Shown here one piece after another: positions 17,256 through 25,373 of a DNA stretch of 64,000 bases; the first letter of the stretch is position 1, and every line of letters begins with the position of its first letter. Under the pieces are notes generated by a model, which saw only the letters and a list, made by a program, of their open reading frames with translations, was not told the DNA's origin and made no database searches. The translations under genes and the position numbers were made by a program. Source of the DNA: Microlunatus antarcticus (GTDB lineage Bacteria > Actinomycetota > Actinomycetes > Propionibacteriales > Propionibacteriaceae); assembly GCF_014193425.1 (NCBI RefSeq), contig NZ_JACHZG010000001.1:1240001-1304000 (forward strand). Reading direction: 5' to 3'.

Positions 17256-17377
17256 TGAGCGTGGTGCGCCTTGATCTGCCGCCTTCGTCTCTTCTCGTGA
17301 AGCGCAGCTCCCGCGGTGCTGGGGCTGGGCGTGCTTCACGATCCGTTCCTCCAGGCGGCAGAGGCGCACCACGCTCA
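17256..17377. repeat. Long nested inverted repeat upstream of mshC
   Basis: Outer arms TGAGCGTGGTGCGCC (17256-17270) and GGCGCACCACGCTCA (17363-17377) pair perfectly over 15 bp. Inside, TGCCGCC pairs with GGCGGCA, and TCGTGAAGC with GCTTCACGA. A small GC-rich hairpin fills the loop. The whole ~122 nt can fold as one long interrupted stem. It fills most of the gap between the SCO1664-type gene and mshC. It may be a small palindromic mobile repeat, a terminator, or a cis-regulatory structure. Confidence 0.8.
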
Positions 17378-17415
17378 TAGCTCCGCGGTCGCGGCTTCGC
17401 TCCGGTTGGCGCCGG

Positions 17416-17427
17416 TAGGGTGCTGCG
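17416..17427 (+). promoter_or_regulatory. Extended leaderless -10 of mshC
   Basis: TAGGGT at 17416-17421, 6 nt before the GTG start and with no Shine-Dalgarno sequence between. It suggests that mshC has its own promoter after the inverted repeat and does not rely only on the upstream operon. Confidence 0.55.
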
Positions 17428-18672
17428 GTGCAGGCCTGGCGTTCCCGTCCCGTTCCCGAGCTCCCCGCCCCGAAGGTCGCGGTGCGGGTGCGGGCGTACG
17501 ACTCCAAGGCGCAGGGGCTGGTCGAGGTCGGTCCGACCGACGGCACCGCGCGGATGTACGTCTGCGGGATCACCCCGTACGACGCCACCCACCTCGGGCA
17601 CGCGAACACGTACGTGGCGTTCGACCTGCTCAACCGGGCGTGGCGCGACGCCGGTCTCCTCGTGAACTACGTGCAGAACGTCACCGACGTCGACGACCCG
17701 CTGATCGAGCGGGCCGACCGGGACGGCGTCGACTGGCGCGAGCTCGCCGACAGCCAGATCGAGCTGTTCCGCGAGGACATGGAGGCGCTGAACGTGCTCG
17801 CGCCCGCCAGCTACGTCGGCGCGGTCGAGGCGGTGCCGCTGATCGTCGAGCTGGTCGAGCGCCACCAGCGCGAGGGCAACGTGTACGCCGTCGACGACCC
17901 CGAGCACCCCGACCTCTACTTCGCCCAGACGGCGGACCCGACGTTCCTGTCGTTGTCCCACCTGAGCCCGGACGAGGCGCGCCCCGTGTTCGCGGAACGC
18001 GGCGGCGACCCCGACCGGCCCGGCAAGCGCGACCCCCTCGACGCGCTCGTCTGGCGCCTCGAGCGACCGGGGGAGCCCGCGTGGGACTCGCCCTTCGGCC
18101 GCGGACGGCCCGGCTGGCACGTCGAGTGCGCCGCCATCGCGCTCGACCGGCTCGGCCCGGCCTTCGACGTCCAGGGCGGCGGCAGCGACCTGGTCTTCCC
18201 GCACCACGAGATGTGCGCCGGCGAGGCGCAGCTGACCACGGGCGAGACGTTCGCCCGGGCGTACCTGCACAGCGGCATGGTCGGCCTCGACGGCGAGAAG
18301 ATGAGCAAGTCGCGGGGCAACCTCGTGTTCGTCTCCGCGCTCCGACGCGAGGGCGTCGACCCGATGGCGATCCGGCTCGCGCTGCTCTCCCAGCACTACC
18401 GCTCGGACTGGATGTGGACGCCCGACCTGCTGGTCGCCGCCCAGGACCGCCTGGCCGCCTGGCGCGAGGCCGTCCGGCTCGACAGCGGGCTGAACGCCGA
18501 CGGGGTCCTCGCCGAGGTCCGGGCCGCGCTGGCCGACGACCTCGACGCACCGCGCGCCCTGGCCGCGGTGGACGCCTGGGCCGACGCCTCGCTCGCGGTC
18601 GACGCCGACGACGCGTACGCCCCGAGCCTGGTGGCGCAGACCGTCGACGCCCTGCTCGGCGTGGCCCTCTGA
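17428..18672 (+). CDS. mshC: Cysteine:1D-myo-inositol 2-amino-2-deoxy-glucopyranoside ligase
   Basis: MshC joins cysteine to GlcN-inositol with ATP, the third step of mycothiol synthesis. The 414-residue protein is a class I aminoacyl-tRNA-synthetase-like enzyme derived from CysRS without its anticodon-binding end. Visible are the zinc-site cysteine in [10 protein letters not shown], the HIGH-like THLGHANTY, further zinc ligands in [10 protein letters not shown] and FPHHEMC, and the KMSKS loop in [10 protein letters not shown]. It starts at a GTG directly after a leaderless-type -10. Its presence shows that the organism uses mycothiol as its main low-molecular-weight thiol. Confidence 0.96.
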   Translation: MQAWRSRPVPELPAPKVAVRVRAYDSKAQGLVEVGPTDGTARMYVCGITPYDATHLGHANTYVAFDLLNRAWRDAGLLVNYVQNVTDVDDPLIERADRDGVDWRELADSQIELFREDMEALNVLAPASYVGAVEAVPLIVELVERHQREGNVYAVDDPEHPDLYFAQTADPTFLSLSHLSPDEARPVFAERGGDPDRPGKRDPLDALVWRLERPGEPAWDSPFGRGRPGWHVECAAIALDRLGPAFDVQGGGSDLVFPHHEMCAGEAQLTTGETFARAYLHSGMVGLDGEKMSKSRGNLVFVSALRREGVDPMAIRLALLSQHYRSDWMWTPDLLVAAQDRLAAWREAVRLDSGLNADGVLAEVRAALADDLDAPRALAAVDAWADASLAVDADDAYAPSLVAQTVDALLGVAL

Positions 18673-18745
18673 GGGTCACGCCTCGGCCTTCGCGCGCGGG
18701 GCTTGCCGGGAACGCTTAGGATTCACCCGACGAGTTGAACGAGCT

Positions 18746-18888
18746 CGCGCGTGTTCCGGGGTCGGTGAAAGTCCGAGCCGGCGGTGACAGTCCGCGACCC
18801 GTACGCAGCCCCACCCGGGGCCGCGTCCGGTTGATGTGGTGAAACTCCACGACCGACGGTGAGAGTCCGGATGGGAGGATCACGCCGC
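18746..18888 (+). ncRNA. FMN riboswitch (RFN element)
   Basis: The conserved blocks of the RFN aptamer are present in order: GGGGTCGGTGAAAGTCCGAG, CCGGCGGTGACAGTCCGCGA, a variable arm, GGTTGATGTGGTGAAACTCC, then GACCGACGGTGAGAGTCCGG and GGATGGGAGGAT. The closing stem pairs GCGTG near 18750 with CACGC near 18883. TAGGAT at 18717-18722 can be its promoter -10. The element controls the transporter gene 90 nt downstream, repressing it when FMN is plentiful. The segment between aptamer and ATG can form a GCTCGGAGCCGAGC hairpin, a possible expression platform. Confidence 0.96.
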
Positions 18889-18979
18889 AGCCTGTCCGCG
18901 CGCCCGCTCGGAGCCGAGCGAGCGCCTGGACGTGCCTGCGCACCCCGGACGCCTGCGGCGTACCGAGCGGAGCACGAAC

Positions 18980-19687
18980 ATGGACCTGCTGAACCGGCTG
19001 CTGGAAGCCAAGCTCGACTGGGGACCCGGCGTCTACTGGCGGGAGATCGTCGGGAACGTCTTCGGGCTGGCCAGCGCCCTGCTGGGGATGCGCCGTCGCG
19101 TCTCCGCCTGGCCCGTCGGCATCGTCGGGAACGTGCTGCTCTTCACCGTCTTCGTCGGCGGTGCCCTGGGCGGCCCGTTCGACGAGGCCGGCAAGTCCGA
19201 CCTCTGGGGCCAGGCCGGTCGCCAGGTGTTCTTCGTGGTCGTGAGCGTCTACGGGTGGGTCCGCTGGTCGCAGTTCCGCCGTCAGGGCGGCTCGGGCGGC
19301 GCGGGGGTCACCCCGAGGTGGGCCGGGATGCGGGGACGCTTGCAGCTCCTGGTCGGCGCCGTCGTGCTCTGGGTCGCCTTCTACTTCATCCTCGGTGCGC
19401 TGCACTCCTACAACGCGCCCGCCGACGCCTGGATCCTGACCGGCTCGATCCTCGCCACGTACGGGATGGCCCGCGGCTGGGTGGAGTTCTGGCTCGTCTG
19501 GGTGGCGGTCGACGTCGTCGGCGTGCCGCTGCTGCTCGTCGCCGGCTACTACCCCTCCGCGATCATGTACATCGTCTACGGCGCCTTCTGCGTGTTCGGC
19601 TTCGTCTCCTGGCTCCGCCTCGAGCGTGCTGGCCGCCAGGGCGAGCCGATCGCCGCCGCCGACCCGGTCATCGAGACGGTCGGCTGA
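18980..19687 (+). CDS. ribM: PnuC-family riboflavin transporter (PnuX/RibM type)
   Basis: A 235-residue membrane protein of the PnuC family with about seven hydrophobic helices. PnuC proteins carry nicotinamide riboside, but actinobacterial members under an FMN riboswitch (PnuX in Corynebacterium, RibM in Streptomyces) carry riboflavin. The riboswitch directly upstream makes riboflavin the likely substrate. Family features include WREIVGNVFGLASALLGMRRRVSAWPVGIVGN near the N-terminus and the aromatic FWLVWVAVDVVGVPLL. The ATG at 18980 was chosen because the helical core starts right after it; an upstream ATG would put the riboswitch tail inside the coding region. Confidence 0.9.
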   Translation: MDLLNRLLEAKLDWGPGVYWREIVGNVFGLASALLGMRRRVSAWPVGIVGNVLLFTVFVGGALGGPFDEAGKSDLWGQAGRQVFFVVVSVYGWVRWSQFRRQGGSGGAGVTPRWAGMRGRLQLLVGAVVLWVAFYFILGALHSYNAPADAWILTGSILATYGMARGWVEFWLVWVAVDVVGVPLLLVAGYYPSAIMYIVYGAFCVFGFVSWLRLERAGRQGEPIAAADPVIETVG

Positions 19688-19700
19688 CCCTCGGCCCTCA

Positions 19701-19799
19701 CGCTCCCTGAGCTTGTCGAAGGGCCTCGGAGAGGTTGGCGTCAGCCCGTCAGCAGACGAGTGCCAACCCGTTCCGGGCCCTTCAAAGGCTCAGGGAGCG
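19701..19799. repeat. Paired REP-like palindromic element
   Basis: Two inverted copies of the actinobacterial repeat CCCTGAGCTTGTCGAAGGG face each other: CGCTCCCTGAGC... at 19701-19725 and ...GCTCAGGGAGCG at 19775-19799. An inner GTTGGC/GCCAAC pair closes the loop. The structure lies between the riboflavin transporter and hisE, where it could act as a terminator. Related single copies occur at 33.3 kb and inside argH. Confidence 0.85.
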
Positions 19800-19834
19800 G
19801 CGGCTGTGGTGCGCGGCGCTTAGGGTGGCCGATC

Positions 19835-20101
19835 GTGAGCAAGACGTTCGAGACCCTGTACGCCGAGCTGGCCGCCAAGGCCGCCGCCCGTGAGCCCGGG
19901 TCGTCGACGGTGGCCCGCCTCGACGCCGGGGTGCACGAGATCGGCAAGAAGGTCGTCGAGGAGGCCGCCGAGGTCTGGATGGCCGCCGAGTTCCAGTCCA
20001 AGGACGACGCGGCGACGGAGATCAGCCAGCTGCTCTACCACCTCCAGGTGATGATGCTGGCCCTCGACCTCTCGCTCGAGGACGTCTACTCCCACCTCTG
20101 A
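19835..20101 (+). CDS. hisE: Phosphoribosyl-ATP pyrophosphatase
   Basis: HisE hydrolyses phosphoribosyl-ATP to phosphoribosyl-AMP, the second step of histidine synthesis. The 88-residue protein shows the MazG-like helical fold motifs: [15 protein letters not shown], the metal-binding [16 protein letters not shown] with its EExxE pattern, and [16 protein letters not shown]. The GTG at 19835 follows TAGGGT by 8 nt; an upstream ATG lies in the palindromic repeat and was rejected. It precedes hisG by about 60 nt, the common actinobacterial pairing of the first two pathway enzymes. Confidence 0.95.
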   Translation: MSKTFETLYAELAAKAAAREPGSSTVARLDAGVHEIGKKVVEEAAEVWMAAEFQSKDDAATEISQLLYHLQVMMLALDLSLEDVYSHL

Positions 20102-20164
20102 GGGCCCCCGACCTGACCTGAGAACTCCGGGGTCGCTCCCACCGCCCCACCTAGGATGACGGCC

Positions 20165-21082
20165 GTGACGAGCCTGGGCAGCGTGGACCGAGAGGCCGAC
20201 CGAGGGGTCGACGGCGGGGCCGACGGAGGACGTCGCCTGATCCGCGTGGCGGTCCCCAACAAGGGCGCGCTGTCGGAGTCCGCCTCCGGGATGCTCCGCG
20301 AGGCCGGCTACCGGCAGCGCACGGACACCAAGGAGCTCGTCCTGCTGGACGAGGCGAACGGCGTCGAGTTCTTCTACCTCCGCCCCCGCGACATCGCCGT
20401 CTACGTGGGGGAGGGCACCCTCGACGTCGGCATCACCGGCCGCGACATGCTGCTCGACTCCCGCGCCCCGGTCACCGAGGTGCTGCCGCTCGGCTTCGGC
20501 CGCAGCCGGTTCCGCTTCGCCGCACCCGCCGGCAGCGGCCTGGACGTGCCGTCGCTCCAGGGTCTGCGCATCGCCACCTCGTACGCCGGCCTCGTCGGGG
20601 GCTACCTCGCCGAGCGCGGCGTCACCGCCCGGCTCATCTCGCTCGACGGGGCGGTCGAGACCGCGATTCGCCTCGGCGTGGCCGACGTGGTCGCCGACGT
20701 CGTCGAGACCGGCACGACCCTGCGGCAGGCGGGCCTCGAGCTCTTCGGCGAACCGCTGCTCCTCAGCGAGGCGGTCCTGATCCGCCGCCGCGACGCCGCG
20801 GTCCCCGGCGGTCTCGAGGGGCTCGAGCGCCGCCTCAACGGCGTCCTCATCGCCCGCAACTACGTGATGATGGACTACGACGTCGCCGACGACGTGATGG
20901 ACGCCGCGTGCGCGATCACGCCCGGCTTCGAGGGTCCGACCGTCTCGCCGCTGGCCCGCGAGGGCTGGCAGGCGGTCCGTGCCCTGGTGCCTCGGCGAGA
21001 GGCTCAGCAGGTGATGGACGACCTCTGGGGCCTCGGCGCCCGGGCCATCCTCGTCACCGACATCGCCGCCTGCCGGTTCTGA
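20165..21082 (+). CDS. hisG: ATP phosphoribosyltransferase
   Basis: HisG condenses ATP and PRPP, the committed and histidine-inhibited step of histidine synthesis. It is the long form (about 305 residues): a catalytic part starting LIRVAVPNKGALSESASGMLREAGY, the PRPP loop region ADVVADVVETGTTLRQAGLE, and a C-terminal ACT-like regulatory domain ending GARAILVTDIAACRF. TAGGAT overlaps an ATG at 20156, so the GTG 7 nt after the hexamer (20165) is preferred for a leaderless mRNA. The first ~24 residues (VTSLGSVDREADRGVDGGADGG) are a low-complexity extension. Confidence 0.95.
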   Translation: MTSLGSVDREADRGVDGGADGGRRLIRVAVPNKGALSESASGMLREAGYRQRTDTKELVLLDEANGVEFFYLRPRDIAVYVGEGTLDVGITGRDMLLDSRAPVTEVLPLGFGRSRFRFAAPAGSGLDVPSLQGLRIATSYAGLVGGYLAERGVTARLISLDGAVETAIRLGVADVVADVVETGTTLRQAGLELFGEPLLLSEAVLIRRRDAAVPGGLEGLERRLNGVLIARNYVMMDYDVADDVMDAACAITPGFEGPTVSPLAREGWQAVRALVPRREAQQVMDDLWGLGARAILVTDIAACRF

Positions 21083-21087
21083 CGCCC

Positions 21088-21621
21088 GTGCCCGCGTCGC
21101 CGGTCGGCCCGACCGACCCCGTCCAGCCCGACCCCGTCCAGCCCGTGGTCTTCGCACCCCGGCGTCTCCGCGTGGTCGGCGTCGTCGTCGCGGTCGCCCT
21201 GGTCGCGCTGACTTTCTACGGCTGGTTCGCGCTGCCGCGGGAGGTCCGGGTGCTGTTCACCGTCTCGCAGCTGCTGACCCTGCTCGGCTTCCTCGCGGCG
21301 CTGGTCCTCACCGTGCTCGGCGTCGCCGCCAGCTCGGTCCGGGCGGACGCCGACGGGCTCCGCGTCCGCAACGGCCTCCGGGTGCACCACGAGCCCTGGT
21401 CGCGCGTCCACCAGGTCGTGCTGCGGCCCGGCGACGCCTGGGCCTTCGCGCTGATGCGCCCCGAGGGCGGTCCCGAGGGCGAGTTCACCGCCGACATGGA
21501 CACGCGCAAGCGCTACCTCGTCGGGATCCAGGCCGGGGACGGGGCGTACGCCCGCGAGGCCGTGGTCGAGCTGAAGCGACGGCTGGCGCAGGCCCGCGCT
21601 ACTGGATCCCGCGCGACTTGA
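21088..21621 (+). CDS. Membrane protein with bacterial PH-like domain
   Basis: A 177-residue protein with a proline-rich start, two hydrophobic helices (about 25-45 and 50-72), and a C-terminal PH-like domain (ASSVRADADGLRVRNGLRVHHEPWSRVHQVVLRPGDAWAFALM). A PH-domain membrane protein after hisG is a known actinobacterial arrangement (in M. tuberculosis Rv2120c follows hisG). It starts at a GTG 5 nt after the hisG stop. Its 3' end overlaps the convergent neighbour by 23 nt. Function unknown. Confidence 0.83.
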   Translation: MPASPVGPTDPVQPDPVQPVVFAPRRLRVVGVVVAVALVALTFYGWFALPREVRVLFTVSQLLTLLGFLAALVLTVLGVAASSVRADADGLRVRNGLRVHHEPWSRVHQVVLRPGDAWAFALMRPEGGPEGEFTADMDTRKRYLVGIQAGDGAYAREAVVELKRRLAQARATGSRAT

Positions 21622-22099
21622 GCAGGGCCTCGATCTCGGCCATGTCGTCGTCCTGGGCAGGCGCGGCCGCCTTCGTCTGACGACCGCCGGTGGTCGCGGG
21701 GGCCCGGCCCGCGGGCGGCTGGCCCGCCGCAGCCTTTCCGCCCGTGACCTCCTTCGACGCAGCCGACCCGGCCGGAGCCGCCTTCGCGGCCCTGCGGCTG
21801 CGCCGCCCGAGGGTCCGCCCGACGAACCAGAGCACCACGCTCAGGGCGAGCAGGCCGAAGCCGATCCAGGCGGTGAGGTCGAAGACGTTGCCGGTGGCCC
21901 AGCGGACGACGGCGACGACGGCGTCCCACACGAGGCGCAGCAGCCCGACCAGGTAGAGGGCGGTGACGGCCAGGGCGAAGGCGAGGCCCTGGAGCGCGCG
22001 TCCGCGTCGGCCCCGGAGGAACAGCACCACCGCGACGACCACCCCCAGCAGGCTGAGGCCGATGCAGAGGGGCAGGAGGACGACGTCTACGGCAGGCAC
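21599..22099 (-). CDS. Uncharacterised membrane protein with SHOCT-like C-terminus
   Basis: A 166-residue protein with about three hydrophobic helices in the first 95 residues, a basic segment ([12 protein letters not shown]), an alanine-rich linker, and a short C-terminal amphipathic end DMAEIEALLKSRGIQ that resembles the SHOCT motif found at the ends of many bacterial membrane proteins. The GTG at 22099 puts the first helix directly after the start; CACGCT lies 6 nt before it as a possible leaderless -10. It converges on and overlaps the PH-domain gene and is divergent from the SseB-family gene. Confidence 0.72.
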   Translation of the reverse strand: MPAVDVVLLPLCIGLSLLGVVVAVVLFLRGRRGRALQGLAFALAVTALYLVGLLRLVWDAVVAVVRWATGNVFDLTAWIGFGLLALSVVLWFVGRTLGRRSRRAAKAAPAGSAASKEVTGGKAAAGQPPAGRAPATTGGRQTKAAAPAQDDDMAEIEALLKSRGIQ

Positions 22100-22181
22100 C
22101 GTCCCAGCGTGCCACCGGAACTTCCCCGGAGCATCGGGGAGAGCACCCGGTCCACCCCTGGTCCCGCGTACGGTGGCCCGC

Positions 22182-22739
22182 ATGCCCGACGCCCAGCACC
22201 CCCCGCACCTCGAGCGCACGCTGGCGCCCTCACCCTTCCCCGGCGACGACGGCCTGGCCGACCCGGCGGCCCGCCGGGCCCTGGCCGCGGCGGTCCGGGA
22301 GCCCGGGACGGAGACCTACCTGCGGGCCGTCACCGCGCTGTGCACCACGCGCGTCCTCGTCCCCGTCGTGGCCACGGCCACCCGCGTGGGCACCACGTCC
22401 GGGGGACTCGTGGGGGACAAGGAGGCCGACATGTCGGTCGTCATGCTCGAGGCGGCCGACGGCCGCCGCGCGCTCCTCGGCTTCACCGGCCTGGACGCGC
22501 TGAAGGCGTGGCGCGCGGACGCCCGCCCGGTCCCCGTCACCCTCGACCTGGCGGCGCGGACCGCCCGGGCCGAGCAGGTGACGACGGTGCTCGTCGACGT
22601 CGCCGGCCCCCACCCGCTGGTGATCGAGGGGGAGGTGCTGGACGCGCTCGCCGTCGGGCACCGGCTGGTCGAGGTGGAGCCGGGGGAGTTCGGCTGGGCC
22701 GTCCCCGTGGCCGACCCCACGGACGACGGCCCGGAATAG
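22182..22739 (+). CDS. SseB-family protein
   Basis: A 185-residue protein of the SseB N-terminal-domain family, widespread in actinobacteria and of unknown role (the name comes from an enhanced-serine-sensitivity protein of E. coli). Family-like stretches are ALAAAVREPGTETYLRAVTALCTTRVLVPVVA, DKEADMSVVMLEAADGRRALLGFTGLDALKAW and PLVIEGEVLDALAVGH. TACGGT precedes the ATG by 7 nt. The next gene on this strand is infC, after a long leader. Confidence 0.85.
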   Translation: MPDAQHPPHLERTLAPSPFPGDDGLADPAARRALAAAVREPGTETYLRAVTALCTTRVLVPVVATATRVGTTSGGLVGDKEADMSVVMLEAADGRRALLGFTGLDALKAWRADARPVPVTLDLAARTARAEQVTTVLVDVAGPHPLVIEGEVLDALAVGHRLVEVEPGEFGWAVPVADPTDDGPE

Positions 22740-23089
22740 CCCGAGCGCCGTAGGACGTTGTTCCAGGCGTCGGAGGCCCGGGCGAACGTGCCCGGACGCC
22801 GTCGTCGGTGCTAGCATCGGTGCCGACCGATTCGGCGTCCGCGCCGGATCCGCAAGCGGAGACCTGATCTCCCACCCGTACGACTCCTGCGGCTCACGCC
22901 GCGAAGGCTGTTGTCGGGTCGGTCCATCGCACCGGCGTGCTCGCCGGTCGCTGTGGTGTTCAGGGTCTTCGCGCGTGCGCGAGGACCCTTGTCCTCGTTC
23001 CGGGCGGATCCGTCCCGAGGCCGGCTCGGCGCCGACGGCCTCAGACGTACGACCGCATGACCCAGAGCACCACCACAACTGGAGGACAT
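22740..23089 (+). promoter_or_regulatory. Structured 5' leader of infC-rpmI-rplT
   Basis: About 350 nt without a gene. TAGCAT (22812-22817) is a likely -10, giving a leader of roughly 260 nt. Two strong hairpins are visible: ACCGGCG-TGCT-CGCCGGT (22931-22948), and GGGTC.TCGCGC / GCGCGA.GACCC (22963-22988) followed by TTGTCC. The second resembles an attenuator stem. Leaders of this operon are regulated in other bacteria (by L20 or IF3), but I cannot match this one to a named family. Confidence 0.55.
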
Positions 23090-23779
23090 ATCAGCACCGA
23101 ACCGCGCATCAACGACCGCATCCGCGTCCCCGAGGTCCGCCTCGTCGGCCCCGCGGGCGAGCAGGTCGGGATCGTGAAGATCGAGACCGCGCTGCAGCTG
23201 GCGACGGACTCCGAGCTCGACCTGGTCGAGGTCGCTCCGATGGCCCGGCCGCCGGTCGCGAAGCTCATGGACTACGGCAAGTTCAAGTACGAGAACGCGC
23301 AGAAGGCGCGGGACAGCCGTCGTAACCAGACGAACACGATCATCAAGGAGATGAAGCTCCGCCCCAAGATCGACGTGCACGACTACGAGACCAAGAAGGG
23401 TCACGTCGTGCGGTTCCTCAAGGGTGGGGACAAGGTCAAGATCACGATCATGTTCCGCGGTCGTGAGCAGTCGCGGCCCGAGCTGGGCTACAACCTGCTC
23501 AAGAAGCTTTCCGCCGACGTCGACGAGTTCGGCTTCGTGGAGTCGTCGCCCAAGCAGGACGGGCGCAACATGATCATGGTCCTCGGCCCGCACAAGAAGA
23601 AGACCGAGGCCAAGGTCGACATCGCGGCCGAGCGCGACCGCCGCATGGCCGCCCGGGCCGAGAACATCGCCGCTGAGGAGCAGGCCGCCGCCGAGCAGCG
23701 CGCGCAGCACGCGGCCCAGCCCTCGGTCCCGCGCCGTCGCGGCCCCGCCGACAACATGGACCCCGACATCGAGGTCTGA
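23090..23779 (+). CDS. infC: Translation initiation factor IF-3 (probable ATC start)
   Basis: IF-3 binds the 30S subunit, keeps it dissociated and checks the start codon. The protein shows the N-domain ([19 protein letters not shown]), the linker around residues 75-95, and the C-domain ([37 protein letters not shown]). GGAGG lies at 23081-23085, four nt before an ATC that aligns with the first residue of the mycobacterial protein ([18 protein letters not shown]). No ATG or GTG fits that site. An in-frame ATG at 23057 would add 11 residues that encode the Shine-Dalgarno sequence. A non-AUG start is known for infC elsewhere and lets IF-3 limit its own synthesis. The C-terminal tail after about residue 180 is long and charged. 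Confidence 0.93.
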   Translation: MSTEPRINDRIRVPEVRLVGPAGEQVGIVKIETALQLATDSELDLVEVAPMARPPVAKLMDYGKFKYENAQKARDSRRNQTNTIIKEMKLRPKIDVHDYETKKGHVVRFLKGGDKVKITIMFRGREQSRPELGYNLLKKLSADVDEFGFVESSPKQDGRNMIMVLGPHKKKTEAKVDIAAERDRRMAARAENIAAEEQAAAEQRAQHAAQPSVPRRRGPADNMDPDIEV

Positions 23780-23917
23780 GCCGGCACCGGATCGGCAGGA
23801 CCAGCACGACCGCGGCACCAGCACCACGCCGCGGAGCAGGACCCGCCGGGGGCAGCCCCTCGGCGGGACGTGACACGCCCGCGCCTGGCGCGGGTGAGGG
23901 AAGAGATGGAGCGGCAG

Positions 23918-24118
23918 ATGCCGAAGATGAAGACGCACTCCGGTGCCAAGAAGCGGTTCCGGTTCACCGGCACCGGCAAGGTCATGCACCGCAAGGCCGG
24001 CAAGATGCACCTGAACGAGCACAAGCCGTCCTCGCAGACCCGTCGCCTCACCGGTGACGCCGAGCTCGCGCCGGGCGACGCCGCCCGCGTGCGCAAGATG
24101 CTCGGTCGCCGCAGCTGA
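23918..24118 (+). CDS. rpmI: 50S ribosomal protein L35
   Basis: A 66-residue, very basic ribosomal protein beginning [30 protein letters not shown], the standard bL35 opening, and ending KMLGRRS. GGAG sits 6-8 nt before the ATG. It is cotranscribed with infC and rplT. An upstream in-frame GTG was rejected because L35 proteins start at MPKMKTH. Confidence 0.97.
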   Translation: MPKMKTHSGAKKRFRFTGTGKVMHRKAGKMHLNEHKPSSQTRRLTGDAELAPGDAARVRKMLGRRS

Positions 24119-24192
24119 CGCTGCCCCTTCTTCCTCCTCCCGCCGGACGCCCGAGACCTCGGGGCCCGGCCCCACTCCAGTAAGGAACACCG

Positions 24193-24576
24193 ATGGCACG
24201 CGTCAAGCGCGCAGTCAACGCGCACAAGAAGCGCCGCGAGATCCTCGAGCAGGCCTCCGGCTACCGCGGTCAGCGTTCGCGTCTGTACCGCAAGGCCAAG
24301 GAGCAGGTCACCCACTCCCTGATGTACGCGTACCGCGACCGCCGCGCGCGCAAGGGGGACTTCCGCAAGCTCTGGATCCAGCGCATCAACGCTGCGGCCC
24401 GCGCGGAGGGCATGACCTACAACCGCTTCATCTCCGGCCTCAAGGCCGCGGGTGTCGAGGTCGACCGCAAGATCCTGGCCGAGCTGGCCGTGTCGGACGC
24501 TCCCGCGTTCGCCGCGCTGGTCGCGGTCGCCAAGGCGGCTGCGCCCGCCGAGGTCCCGGCCACCACCGCGGCCTGA
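24193..24576 (+). CDS. rplT: 50S ribosomal protein L20
   Basis: A 127-residue bL20 protein: [38 protein letters not shown] is the conserved basic arm, and [24 protein letters not shown] the globular end. L20 is an early assembly protein of the 50S subunit and in some bacteria represses this operon. AAGGAA lies 8 nt before the ATG. It follows rpmI by 74 nt and is followed directly by the rRNA methyltransferase. Confidence 0.97.
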   Translation: MARVKRAVNAHKKRREILEQASGYRGQRSRLYRKAKEQVTHSLMYAYRDRRARKGDFRKLWIQRINAAARAEGMTYNRFISGLKAAGVEVDRKILAELAVSDAPAFAALVAVAKAAAPAEVPATTAA

Positions 24577-24584
24577 GGCACACC

Positions 24585-25370
24585 CTGATCGGATCTCGCC
24601 CGGGACCCGGTCGTCTCCAGCGCCGCAAGGAGCGGGAGGCGGCCGGGCTCTTCCTCGCCGAGGGCCCGCAGGCCGTCCGCGAGGCCCTGCGCGCCGGGGT
24701 CGTCACCGACCTCTACGTCGACCCCACGGTCGCCGAGCGGCTCGCCGACCTGATCGGTCTCGCGGCGGAGCTCGGCGTCACGCCCCGCGAGCTCGCCGGG
24801 CGTGACCTCGCCGCCCTCACCGACACCGTCACGCCGCAGGGCGTCGTCGCCGTGTGCCGCCGCGTCGACGTCGGGCTGGCCGAGGTCGTCCGCCCCGGTA
24901 CGCGGCTGGTCGTCTGCTGCGTCCAGGTCCGCGACCCCGGCAACGCCGGCACCGTCGTGCGCTGCGCCGACGCGTTCGGTGCCGACGGCGTCGTCCTGAG
25001 CACGGGCTCGGTCGAGCTCACCAACCCCAAGACCGTCCGCGCGAGCGTGGGCAGCCTCTTCCACCTGCCGGTCGCCGTCGGGGCGGGGCTCGCCGCCGTC
25101 GTCGAGGCCGCGCACGTGGCGGGCCTGCAGGTCCTCGCGGCGGACGGATCGGGCGACGTCGAGCTGTCCGAGCTGTCGCGGACGGGCGACCTGGTCCGCC
25201 CCACGCTCTGGCTCTTCGGCAACGAGGCGTGGGGGATGCCGGCCGAGGACCGCGCGCTGGCCGACCGCGTCGTCCGCGTCCCGCTGTTCGGGGCCGCCGA
25301 GAGCCTCAACCTGGCCACCGCCGCCGCCGTCTGCCTCTACGCCACCGCGACCGCGCAGCACCCGGGCTGA
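24585..25370 (+). CDS. TrmH-family (SpoU) RNA methyltransferase, non-canonical start
   Basis: An AdoMet-dependent 2'-O-ribose RNA methyltransferase with the SPOUT knot fold. The N-terminal substrate-binding part (RLQRRKEREAAGLFLAEGPQAVREAL) is followed by the catalytic motifs VVCCVQVRDPGNAGTVVRCADAFGADG, TLWLFGNEAWGM and VRVPLFGAAESLNLATAAAVCLY. In actinobacteria the tsnR-like gene regularly follows rplT. No ATG, GTG or TTG lies between the frame's overlap with rplT and the conserved N-terminus. The best candidate is CTG at 24585, six nt after GAGG; ATC at 24588, or the CTGA overlap at 24573, are alternatives. Confidence 0.85.
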   Translation: MIGSRPGPGRLQRRKEREAAGLFLAEGPQAVREALRAGVVTDLYVDPTVAERLADLIGLAAELGVTPRELAGRDLAALTDTVTPQGVVAVCRRVDVGLAEVVRPGTRLVVCCVQVRDPGNAGTVVRCADAFGADGVVLSTGSVELTNPKTVRASVGSLFHLPVAVGAGLAAVVEAAHVAGLQVLAADGSGDVELSELSRTGDLVRPTLWLFGNEAWGMPAEDRALADRVVRVPLFGAAESLNLATAAAVCLYATATAQHPG

Positions 25371-25373
25371 GGC

